DNA of 64,000 nucleotides from positions 62,001 through 126,000 of the forward strand of contig JACPTK010000050.1 of the NCBI GenBank assembly GCA_016192825.1, given 5' to 3'. This document shows positions 8,656 to 16,163 of this stretch, in pieces. Position numbers and translations under genes: made by a program. The notes under the pieces were generated by a model, which did no database searches, was not told the DNA's origin, and saw nothing but the letters and a program-made list of their open reading frames with translations. This DNA comes from Betaproteobacteria bacterium (GTDB lineage Bacteria; Pseudomonadota; Gammaproteobacteria; Burkholderiales; SG8-41). Within the stretch, counting starts at the first letter, position 1. Each line of letters opens with the position of its first letter.

Positions 8656-10296
8656 ATGAAGTCTGATAGCTCGCTGCATCGGCTCACGGTGGCGAAGGCC
8701 GCGGATCTCATTCGACGGCGGAAACTTTCACCACTGGAGTATGTGGATGCGTTACTCGAGCGCATTGAGGCGCTCGATGGCCAGATTCATTCGTTTATCA
8801 CGGTAACCGCGGACAGGGCACGCGAGCACGCGCGGCAGGCCGAGGCGGAAATTGCCGCGGGCCGCTATCGTGGCCCGCTTCACGGCATTCCCTATGCACT
8901 GAAGGATGTTTACTCCACCCAGGATATCCTGACTTCCGGCGGCTCGAGGACGCGTCTTGACAACGTGCCTACGGAGAACGCTACCGCGGCGCGCAAGGCG
9001 CAGGACGCGGGAGCGATTTTGCTCGGCAAGCTGCAGACCCATGAATTCGCTCATGGCGGCCCCTCGTTCGACCTGCCCTGGCCTCCGGCACGCAATCCGT
9101 GGAACCTGGAGCATTTCACCGGTGGCTCATCGAGCGGGGCCGGTGCAGCGCTTGCAGCGCGATTGGTTCCTGCTGCCCTCGGCACGGACACCGGCGGCTC
9201 GATCCGGGGGCCGGCAGCGTTATGCGGCATCACCGGCTTCAAGCCGACATATGGGTTGGTCAGCCGGGCGGGCGTGTTGCCCAATTCTTTCACGATGGAT
9301 CATTGTGGCCCCATGGGCCGCACCGTCGAGGATTGCGCGATACTGCTGCAGACAATCGCGGGATTCGATCCGACCGATGCGGCCAGTGTGTTGGCGGAGA
9401 TACCTGACTATCGCGCTGCGCTCACGGGAGATATCCGGGGGTTGCGCATGGGAGTGTTGCGACACGGTTGGGAAAAAGATGCCCCGGTGTCGCCGCAGCT
9501 TGCGGCAGCCATGGAATCGGCCGTCGAGCAGTTCCGCCGCCTGGGGGCGCACGTCGAGGATTGCCGTACCCGATCAGGCCGCGACCTGCGGGACATCAAG
9601 ACGATCATCGGCGAGACGGAGATCTTCTCGATATACGCCGAGGACCTGCGACGACGTACCGGGGATTTCGGGCGCGACTTCCTGGGACGCATCTTGCCGG
9701 CGTGCTTGTTTCAGTCGGTAGATTACGTGCAGGCTTCACGCGAGCATCGGCGCGTCATCCGGGACATGAGTGTGCTTTACGAGAGATACGACATACTGCT
9801 CGCCGCCGGGGCCGGCCCCGCGCCCCGACTCGACGCACACCGGACGAGCAACTTTTGGGAAAAGCCCAACGCCTTCACGCTGGCGAATGTAACAGGCGGA
9901 CCGTCGTTGGCACTCCCGGTCGGCTTTAGCGCTGTAGGCCTCCCACTCGGAATGCAGCTGACTGGGCGGCCATTTGACGACGCGCTTGTGCTGAGAGCGG
10001 GGCACGCGTATCAACAGACGACGGACTGGCATACGCGTTGTCCAGAACTCCGAATGGGCGCCGAGGCGCCCGTCGTTACACCGACTAACAATCCCGTAGT
10101 GCCGGATCTCGATGCTTCCACTCGGACCGCGGCTCTTGCCTCTGCCCAGCGCGCCGGGCTTGAGCTTAACGAGATCCAGACGGCCATATTCCTTGAATGC
10201 GCGCCCCATGCCTTGGCGATGTCCGCCCGAATGCGCCGGCCTTTCGCCCCCCACGAGGAGCCGGCGCTGGTAGTGCACTTTCCTGGCCACAAATGA
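8656..10296 (+). CDS. Amidase-signature-family hydrolase with a C-terminal extension
   Basis: A 546-residue amidase. The Ser-cisSer-Lys triad is visible: K83 in IPYALKD, the GGSSSG motif at 156-161 and the nucleophile S182 in GTDTGGS. The family hydrolyses amides, ureides or aryl amides. After the catalytic domain (to about residue 465) there are about 75 extra residues with a helical, Ala-rich composition (for example ECAPHALAMSARMRR). They resemble the small GatC/AtzG-like partners that some amidases need, so this may be a natural fusion; that is inference. It starts 30 bases after the CapA stop and is probably co-transcribed with it. Confidence 0.87.
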   Translation: MKSDSSLHRLTVAKAADLIRRRKLSPLEYVDALLERIEALDGQIHSFITVTADRAREHARQAEAEIAAGRYRGPLHGIPYALKDVYSTQDILTSGGSRTRLDNVPTENATAARKAQDAGAILLGKLQTHEFAHGGPSFDLPWPPARNPWNLEHFTGGSSSGAGAALAARLVPAALGTDTGGSIRGPAALCGITGFKPTYGLVSRAGVLPNSFTMDHCGPMGRTVEDCAILLQTIAGFDPTDAASVLAEIPDYRAALTGDIRGLRMGVLRHGWEKDAPVSPQLAAAMESAVEQFRRLGAHVEDCRTRSGRDLRDIKTIIGETEIFSIYAEDLRRRTGDFGRDFLGRILPACLFQSVDYVQASREHRRVIRDMSVLYERYDILLAAGAGPAPRLDAHRTSNFWEKPNAFTLANVTGGPSLALPVGFSAVGLPLGMQLTGRPFDDALVLRAGHAYQQTTDWHTRCPELRMGAEAPVVTPTNNPVVPDLDASTRTAALASAQRAGLELNEIQTAIFLECAPHALAMSARMRRPFAPHEEPALVVHFPGHK

Positions 10297-10321
10297 TGCG
10301 GCTAGACAGTATGAATTCATA

Positions 10322-10343
10322 TGTATACACTAGAATACAATTA
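10322..10343 (+). promoter_or_regulatory. Promoter/operator of the second GntR module
   Basis: Identical over 22 bases to 754-775, including the TACAAT -10 box (10336-10341) and most of the GTATAC palindrome. The -10 box lies 28 bases before the ATG of the regulator at 10370, so the mRNA leader is short. Sequence on both sides has diverged, which marks this block as functionally constrained. Confidence 0.65.
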
Positions 10344-10369
10344 ATCTGCTTGCCAGTTAGAAGTGCGCA

Positions 10370-11059
10370 ATGACCCTGCACCGTCGCGGCCATAGCCCCA
10401 AAGAGCCACCGCTACGTCACGGCTCGCGTAGCGAGCATGTGTATCGCCGATTGCGTGATGCGATCCAGCGGGGCGAGTACAAATCTGGTCGCCGCGTGAT
10501 GGAGATAGAGGTTGCGGCCTGGCTGAAAGTCAGCCGCACGCCGGTACGCGACGCGATTCGTCGCCTGGAAGCCGAGGGCATGCTGGAGCATGAGCCGCGC
10601 AATGGACTTGTTGTCGCCAGGCTGGACCGCCAAGCGGTAATGGAACTCTACGTCATGCGCGAGGTGCTAGAGGGTACGGCGGCACGGCTGTGCGCACGGC
10701 ATGCGTCCGACATGGAGATTCAGGAACTCTGCGATCTGATCGAGGCGGAGCGCCAACTGAGCGGCGATTTCGAGGCGCTCGCCCGACATAATGTTCGGTT
10801 TCACTCGGCCATCCACCGAAGCGCGCACAACCGTTATCTCGAGAAAAGCTTGGCCGCTGTGAATGACTCGATGGGCCTGCTTGGCGCGCCGCTCATGTTG
10901 CTTCCTCATCGCGCAGAAACGGCGGCGGCCGAGCACGCACGGTTGGTGCAGGCTATCCAGGACCGGAACCCGGACGCCGCGGAAGAGGTGGCACGGGCGC
11001 ATGTTCGCGCCGCGCAGCGCGAACGCATCAGGCGGTTGTTCCCTGATTCCGCCGCTTAG
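10370..11059 (+). CDS. GntR-family regulator, FadR/FCD subfamily (copy 2)
   Basis: A 229-residue paralogue of the regulator at 807. The HTH (SRTPVRDAIRRLEAEG) is identical in the recognition helix, and the FCD histidines (RFHSAIH, EHARL, AHVR) are kept. Identical HTH helices and identical upstream sites predict that each protein can bind both promoters, giving cross-regulation of the two modules. Codons are less GC-rich than in copy 1. An IS200-like element lies directly downstream and separates the regulator from its former operon partner at 11642. Confidence 0.9.
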   Translation: MTLHRRGHSPKEPPLRHGSRSEHVYRRLRDAIQRGEYKSGRRVMEIEVAAWLKVSRTPVRDAIRRLEAEGMLEHEPRNGLVVARLDRQAVMELYVMREVLEGTAARLCARHASDMEIQELCDLIEAERQLSGDFEALARHNVRFHSAIHRSAHNRYLEKSLAAVNDSMGLLGAPLMLLPHRAETAAAEHARLVQAIQDRNPDAAEEVARAHVRAAQRERIRRLFPDSAA

Positions 11060-11061
11060 TG

Positions 11062-11591
11062 TCCCCTTCGGGGAAGGTGGAAACCCCTCGCCTTCAGGCG
11101 AAGCATGATTTCGTGTAACGTGGTCGCGTGTGACGCTACCGACTGGGAGCGCACACGAAGAGCGACCTCAAGGTTCACCTGGTGTGGATCCCAAAGTACC
11201 GGAAAGCGGTGCTCAGGGGAGAGGTCGCGATTCGGGTGCGCGACCTCATTCGAGAGATTGCGATGGAACACGAGCTGGAGATTATTTCTGGCAAGGTCGC
11301 GCGCGACCACGTTCACGTATTTCTGTCGTATCGTCCGACCCAGAAGGTCAGTCAGATCATGCAATGGCTCAAGGGGGTGAGTTCCCGGGTGGTGCTGCAA
11401 GAGTTTCCGCATCTGAGGAAGAAATTCTGGGGTCGGCATTTCTGGGCCCGTGGCTATCTCGCGGTAAGCTTGGGAACGATCACCGATGAAATGATCAAGG
11501 AATACATTGATGAGCAAGAGGGCGAGCAGATTGTGGATGATAGTCGATTTCCAATCGACAACCTCTGAAGCCACCGGCTTATAGCCGGTGG
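11062..11591 (+). mobile_element. IS200/IS605-family insertion element, TnpA-only
   Basis: A short element containing only a Y1-type transposase gene. The left end has two small hairpins (11062-11074 and 11088-11101) and the right end a 9-bp-stem hairpin (11571-11591), as expected for subterminal structures recognised by TnpA on single-stranded DNA. No terminal inverted repeats or target duplication are expected in this family. It sits between gntR copy 2 and the enolase-superfamily gene. Exact ends cannot be fixed without comparison to an empty site. Confidence 0.75.
11182..11568 (+). CDS. tnpA: IS200/IS605-type Y1 transposase TnpA
   Basis: A 128-residue single-strand transposase. The HUH metal motif (HVHVF) and a C-terminal region with candidate catalytic tyrosines (WARGYLAV, MIKEYID) are visible. 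The GTG at 11182 is the first conventional start, but family-like sequence (GAHTKSDLKVHLVWIPKYRK) continues upstream in frame to a stop at 11131 without any ATG, GTG or TTG. Either an unusual CTG start (11143) is used or the 5' end is damaged. Activity is therefore uncertain. Confidence 0.8.
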   Translation: MWIPKYRKAVLRGEVAIRVRDLIREIAMEHELEIISGKVARDHVHVFLSYRPTQKVSQIMQWLKGVSSRVVLQEFPHLRKKFWGRHFWARGYLAVSLGTITDEMIKEYIDEQEGEQIVDDSRFPIDNL

Positions 11592-11641
11592 TCGTTCACT
11601 GTTGAGGCCCGGGGCGCGGCTCCAGACAAAGAGAGATTCCC

Positions 11642-12811
11642 TTGCCGATTGACCGCATTGAGGTCTGCGTCACGGACCTCACAATACGACTTCAGCGCGA
11701 AGTCTCCAGTGGCGCATACGATACTGGCCCGGCAGGCACCCTGCTTGGGAAACCGGTGCTCGTAAAAGTCTATGCTGAAGGCGTAATTGGATACGGACAG
11801 ATACGGCCCATCAGCCCTGGGCATTTTATGCCCGATACCGTACATAGCATGGTCGGAGCCATTGCGGACATCTACGGCCCTCGATTACTCGGTACCGATC
11901 TTCTCGATTTTGAATCTACCCTGGCCATGTTTGACCAGGCATTGCCTGCAAACATGAACGCGCGTGCCGCGCTCGATCACGCACTTCACGATGCGGCTGG
12001 CAAAGCGCTGGATATGCCCGTGTACAAACTTCTGGGCGGCCTTTGTCAGGCCCGCATACCCCTAGAGTGGTCGGTCAGCCTTGCCACGCCCGAGAAGATG
12101 GCCGAAGACGTTCAACGTGCAATGAAAGAGTACGGAATCGACGTAGTGTGTCTGAAAGCTGGGGGCAAGGGAGGATGGAGGCGCGACGTTAGCAACTTCA
12201 TTGCTGTTCGTAAGGCGGTGGGGCCGGAAGTGACCATAGGCATGGATTCCAACGAGGGATGGACCGTGGCCGAAACCATCCGCGTTTTGCACGAGTTGGC
12301 CGAGTACAGACTCGACTACTTGGAGCAACCCGTGAAACGGCAGAACATCCCTGGGATGGCGGCGGTCCGCCGCGAGATGAACGGCATTCCGCTGATGGCT
12401 GACGAGGGCGTAATGACGCTAGGCGACGCCTACGCGTTGGCGAAAGCAGAAGCGGCGGACGTATTCTGCATTAAGCTCTACAAGATGGGCGGCCTGCGCG
12501 CAGCGAAGAAAGTTGCCGCCGTGGCGGAAGCCGCCGGCATCCAGTTAAATGTCGGTGGTCTCGCAGTGCAGTCGCAGCTCGAAGCGGCGGCGGGCGCGCA
12601 CTTTTATGCGAGTTCTCCCGAGCGCCTGATCATGCCGGCAGCCGAATTCATTTTTGGGCTGGGTACGCTTGGTCCTGATCCGCTTGTGCCGGAGACCGAT
12701 TTCGTCATCAAGGGCGGTCACGTCACCGTGCCAGGTCGTCCGGGGCTGGGCATTCTGGTCGACGAGCGGGCCGTCGACAGGCACACGCTGAAGCGCGAGA
12801 TCGTTAAATGA
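11642..12811 (+). CDS. Enolase-superfamily enzyme (copy 2)
   Basis: A 389-residue homologue of the protein at 1548 with all active-site residues kept (LKAGGK, GMDSNEG, LEQP, MADEG, IKLYK). One active-site-adjacent difference is GMDSN in place of GIDPN. The start is TTG, aligned with the ATG of copy 1. The preceding IS200-like element ends about 50 bases upstream, so the gene may depend on read-through or on a promoter within the element. Its stop overlaps the next start (ATGA). Codon usage is distinctly less GC-biased than in copy 1 despite very similar protein sequence. Confidence 0.87.
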   Translation: MPIDRIEVCVTDLTIRLQREVSSGAYDTGPAGTLLGKPVLVKVYAEGVIGYGQIRPISPGHFMPDTVHSMVGAIADIYGPRLLGTDLLDFESTLAMFDQALPANMNARAALDHALHDAAGKALDMPVYKLLGGLCQARIPLEWSVSLATPEKMAEDVQRAMKEYGIDVVCLKAGGKGGWRRDVSNFIAVRKAVGPEVTIGMDSNEGWTVAETIRVLHELAEYRLDYLEQPVKRQNIPGMAAVRREMNGIPLMADEGVMTLGDAYALAKAEAADVFCIKLYKMGGLRAAKKVAAVAEAAGIQLNVGGLAVQSQLEAAAGAHFYASSPERLIMPAAEFIFGLGTLGPDPLVPETDFVIKGGHVTVPGRPGLGILVDERAVDRHTLKREIVK

Positions 12812-14226
12812 AATCCATCGACCCCGCGCGTGGAGCTACCGCCCAGTTTGGGGAGTGGGCTTCCAGCCTGCGATTCGAGTCGATACCGAAGGAGGTCATC
12901 GACCATACCAAGCTCTGTTTGCTGGACGGACTGGGGTGCGCATTGTATGGCTCGACCCAGCCATGGGGCCGGATCGCGGTGAACGCTGCGATTGAATTGA
13001 GCAGTGGCGGTCGAGCGACACTGTGGGGACATAACGCAACCGCGGGTGTAGGCGATGCGGCATTGGTGAATGGTACAGCCACCCATGGTTTCGAAATCGA
13101 CGACATTCACGTGCGCTCGCTCATGCACCCGGGCGCGGTCACCATTCCCGCAGCGCTCGCGCTGGCGGAAACCCGGGGAAGGAGCGGCAGGCAGCTGCTC
13201 ACAGCGATCGTCGCTGGATACGAAATAGGTTTGCGCACCGGAATTTGCGCCGGGATTCCACATTGCATGCGCGGTTTCCATCCGACTGGAACTGCGGGCT
13301 CTCCCGGGGCCGCTGCTGCTGCGGCCAACCTCCTTGAACTCACGCCCGAGCAGTCGACACACGCCATCGCCATTGCCGCAACACAGGCTGCCGGGCTGTA
13401 TTCCGCGGTGCGCACCGGCGCGATGACAAAGCGCATGCACGCCGGCCGGGCCGCGCAAAGCGGGGTGATCGCGGCAATCATGGCCGAGCGTGGATTCACC
13501 GGCAGCCCCGATGCGCTGGAAGCTTCCTACGGGGGCTTCATGAGCACGTTGTCCGAAGGGCAGGACCTGATGCCTTTCGTCGCCTCCCTGGGCAAGGAAT
13601 GGGAAACGGCGCAAACAGGCTTCAAGGCGTACGCGGCATGCGCCAGCGCGCATACCATCATCGATGCACTCGATGCAATGATGAAGCGCGGTCTGACCCG
13701 CGACAACCTTGAGCATCTGACCATCGGCATGAGCAAGATCGGTGTCAACAATGTCGGCTGGGAGTATCGGCCCACTTCAGTGGTCGGTGCGCAGATGAAC
13801 GGGTACTTCACAGCGGCTGTCAAGTTGCACGACGGGGAAGCGTTCATTGACCAGTACAGTGAAGAGCGGATCGCCGATGGCGCAGTGCTGGGCCTTATTC
13901 CCAAGATCGAGATACGCCATGATCCCGAGCTCGACGCAGGCGGCGCCGCCATGCGACACGCGGTGAAGGCGCATGCCCGCTTGCTCGATGGGAGGACATG
14001 GGAGCAGTACGTCGAGCAGCGCCGTGGCAGCCCGCACCATCCGCTGTCGCGGACCGAGTTGGAGACTAAGTTCAGGCGCACGGCGGCCTCCGCCCTCGAG
14101 CGTTCCGCCGTCGAGCGTCTGCTTTCCGCCGTATTCGATCTCGACAGCCATAACGATTTACGCACGTTGACGGCCCTGCTCAAGCCGGCGGCGCCCACAC
14201 TTGCAACCGACACCATACGGCACTAG
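12808..14226 (+). CDS. MmgE/PrpD-family protein 1
   Basis: A 472-residue member of the family that includes 2-methylcitrate dehydratase, cis-aconitate decarboxylase and iminodisuccinate epimerase. Typical segments are DGLGCALYGS near residue 35, THGFEIDDIH, HPTGTAGSPGAAAAAA and FKAYAACASAH. In the second module it occupies the place where module 1 has its aconitase genes. It is translationally coupled to the enolase-superfamily gene and followed two bases later by an aconitase remnant. The reaction is not predictable within the family. Confidence 0.85.
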   Translation: MKSIDPARGATAQFGEWASSLRFESIPKEVIDHTKLCLLDGLGCALYGSTQPWGRIAVNAAIELSSGGRATLWGHNATAGVGDAALVNGTATHGFEIDDIHVRSLMHPGAVTIPAALALAETRGRSGRQLLTAIVAGYEIGLRTGICAGIPHCMRGFHPTGTAGSPGAAAAAANLLELTPEQSTHAIAIAATQAAGLYSAVRTGAMTKRMHAGRAAQSGVIAAIMAERGFTGSPDALEASYGGFMSTLSEGQDLMPFVASLGKEWETAQTGFKAYAACASAHTIIDALDAMMKRGLTRDNLEHLTIGMSKIGVNNVGWEYRPTSVVGAQMNGYFTAAVKLHDGEAFIDQYSEERIADGAVLGLIPKIEIRHDPELDAGGAAMRHAVKAHARLLDGRTWEQYVEQRRGSPHHPLSRTELETKFRRTAASALERSAVERLLSAVFDLDSHNDLRTLTALLKPAAPTLATDTIRH

Positions 14227-14228
14227 CG

Positions 14229-14438
14229 ATGGCATACACGATGGCGGAGAACCTGCTGACGCGGCGCATCCTCGCCGGTAAGCCGGTGCGAGCTGGCGAC
14301 TTTCTGGAGGCGCGGATCGACGGCTGGATGTGCCACTACCACGCCAACGATTCGCTTTACGAGATGGCGGTGCAGGGCGGGTTCAAGGACCGGCTTCGCG
14401 GGGCGCGCGCCAATCGATATGGGCAAGGGACTGTCTGA
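14229..14438 (+). pseudogene. N-terminal remnant of an aconitase-type large subunit
   Basis: The first about 55 codons (MAYTMAENLLTRR..., KPVRAGDFLEARIDG, CHYHAND, MAVQGGFKD) match the N-terminus of the complete protein at 2717. Homology then ends at about 14395 and the frame runs to a stop at 14436-14438. All iron-sulfur cysteines and the small subunit are gone. The remnant overlaps the start of the flavoprotein gene by 20 bases, so it may now act as a translated leader. Confidence 0.8.
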
Positions 14439-15903
14439 AAGGCCGCCAACGGCGCGCCGCCGGGTCGTGGTGGTGGGCGCCGGCCTGGCCGGCCTGGCCG
14501 CGGCCTTGCAGGCGCGGCTCGAAGGCGCGAGCGTCGTCGTGCTCGAGAAGACGGACGAAGCGCGCAGCGGCGGCAACACGCGGCTTGCCGGCGGAACCAT
14601 CGCCGTGCCTTGCGGCAGCGGGCCGTGGGAAAAAGCAGCCTATGTCGAGGACCTCGTCGCCAAGGCCGGCGGCCGCTGCAATCGCGAGGTCGTCGAGGTG
14701 CTCGCCGCCAACGCGCTTGACGACCTGTCCTGGCTTGGCGCGCACGGCGCCCGCTTCGACCCGGCGACGCCCATAGCGCCATACCGTGTCAATGCAGCGC
14801 ATATCGCACCGGCGCAGTTCGTGGGGATGCCCGCTTTTCTCGACGCGCTGCGGTCCAGCTTCCTCAGCATGGATGGCGCCATTGCGCACGAGACGAAGGC
14901 CAAGCAGCTGATCCTGAGCGGGCAGGGCAGGATTTGCGGCGTTCGCGCGGTCGACAGAGACGGAGTCGTCGACTATCTGGCGGATTCGACCGTGCTGGCG
15001 ACCGGCGGCTACGCCGCAAACCGCGAGTTGCTGGAGAGCTTCGTCGACCCGAATGCGGGCGCGATGGTGTTGAGAGGCGCGAGCTGGCTGACTGGAGACG
15101 GCCTGCTCATGGCACGCGAAATCGGAGCGGGTCTAACCCATATGGGCGGCCTCGCGTCTCTGCACGTTGCCGCAGTCAGCCCGGAGAATCCCAGGTACGG
15201 CATACCCGACCACGCCGTCCCGTACTGTCTCAGTGTCAACCTTGAGGGCAGGCGGTTTCACGACGAATCGCGCGGTTACGTGGCAAACGGCAAGGCATTG
15301 CTCAGGCAGCCGGCTCAACGTGCCGCGCTGGTTTTCGACGAAAAGATCAAGCAGCAGCCGCGCGTGAGCAAGTCCCTGGCTACGTTCCGACGCCTGGGGC
15401 TTCCCGTCATCGAGGCCGATTCGCTGGCCGAGCTTGCATCAAGAATGAATGTGCCTCCCGCCCGGTTCCTGCGGACGATCGAGGAATTCAACGCGGCTGT
15501 CGAAGACGGTCGGGCGTTGTCGGCGGACCCTCCCAAGGCGGCGCTTGCGTACAAGGTAATGACCCCCCGGTTCTATGCCTTTTGCCCGCTGATTCCCGGG
15601 ATCACGAGCACCTTCGGTGGACTAATGATCAATAGCGACGCCCAGGTGCTCGAAGCAGACGGCCGGATCCTGCCCGGGTTGTATGCCGCGGGAGAGGTGA
15701 CGGGCGGGCTTTTCTGCGACGACTACATCGGCGGCAGTGCTCTGGCCAATTGCATGGTCATGGGGAGGCGCGCCGGTGCGCGCGCGACCGGCCGCTCGGC
15801 CGGTCCCGATGCAACCGTCCGGTCGGTCCCGGAGCAACAGGGCGCCTTGGAGCATGTCGGACTTGGGTCCGACGTGCTCCTTAGGCAAAATCGCCCCGGA
15901 TAA
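14419..15903 (+). CDS. FAD-dependent fumarate reductase/tricarballylate dehydrogenase-like flavoprotein 1
   Basis: A 494-residue flavoprotein. The dinucleotide-binding motif GAGLAGLAAA is near residue 22, and ARSGGNTRLAGG and the C-terminal FGGLMIN and GLYAAGEVTGG segments are typical of the family. It would oxidise or reduce a carboxylate C-C bond using FAD. There is no clear ribosome-binding site before 14419, because the gene begins within the aconitase remnant. The last about 40 residues, after GRRAGARAT, have no counterpart in flavoproteins 2 and 3, and the stop lies inside a MITE-like repeat (15885-16012), so the native C-terminus was probably replaced. Confidence 0.8.
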   Translation: MGKGLSERPPTARRRVVVVGAGLAGLAAALQARLEGASVVVLEKTDEARSGGNTRLAGGTIAVPCGSGPWEKAAYVEDLVAKAGGRCNREVVEVLAANALDDLSWLGAHGARFDPATPIAPYRVNAAHIAPAQFVGMPAFLDALRSSFLSMDGAIAHETKAKQLILSGQGRICGVRAVDRDGVVDYLADSTVLATGGYAANRELLESFVDPNAGAMVLRGASWLTGDGLLMAREIGAGLTHMGGLASLHVAAVSPENPRYGIPDHAVPYCLSVNLEGRRFHDESRGYVANGKALLRQPAQRAALVFDEKIKQQPRVSKSLATFRRLGLPVIEADSLAELASRMNVPPARFLRTIEEFNAAVEDGRALSADPPKAALAYKVMTPRFYAFCPLIPGITSTFGGLMINSDAQVLEADGRILPGLYAAGEVTGGLFCDDYIGGSALANCMVMGRRAGARATGRSAGPDATVRSVPEQQGALEHVGLGSDVLLRQNRPG

Positions 15904-16012
15904 AAATGCGAAAGTGCCATCAAAAACCTGCCGAAACACCATCCGTACGCATTTCCCGAGGTGAAACGGCCGTGGAGTTAAGCGTTATTCAAAAAAAGTG
16001 GGGCGATTTTGC
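15885..16012. mobile_element. MITE-like element with 13-bp terminal inverted repeats
   Basis: A 128-bp non-coding unit bounded by the perfect inverted repeats GCAAAATCGCCCC (15885-15897) and GGGGCGATTTTGC (16000-16012). It has no reading frame of its own and is lower in GC than its surroundings. It supplies the stop codon of the flavoprotein gene. No flanking target duplication could be recognised with confidence. Confidence 0.6.
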
Positions 16013-16015
16013 TTT

Positions 16016-16054
16016 TAGCAGCCTGTCGGACCATCAAAGTCCGACAGGCTGCTA
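16016..16054. repeat. Perfect inverted repeat (TAGCAGCCTGTCGGA family)
   Basis: Arms 16016-16030 and 16040-16054 are perfectly complementary over 15 bases, extendable by one pair, with a short loop. There is no T-tract on either side, so intrinsic termination is not obvious. Related arms occur at 1-11 and 58742-58826. It resembles a REP or insertion-end type repeat. Confidence 0.7.
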
Positions 16055-16163
16055 GGACCATGGGATCGAATTGCCAGTGTCGCGCACATCCGGTTTGTGC
16101 TGATTGCCCAAGCTGCGGGCAGACGCATGAATGGACTGCAGTCAACGATGCGGGAGAGGGGCT

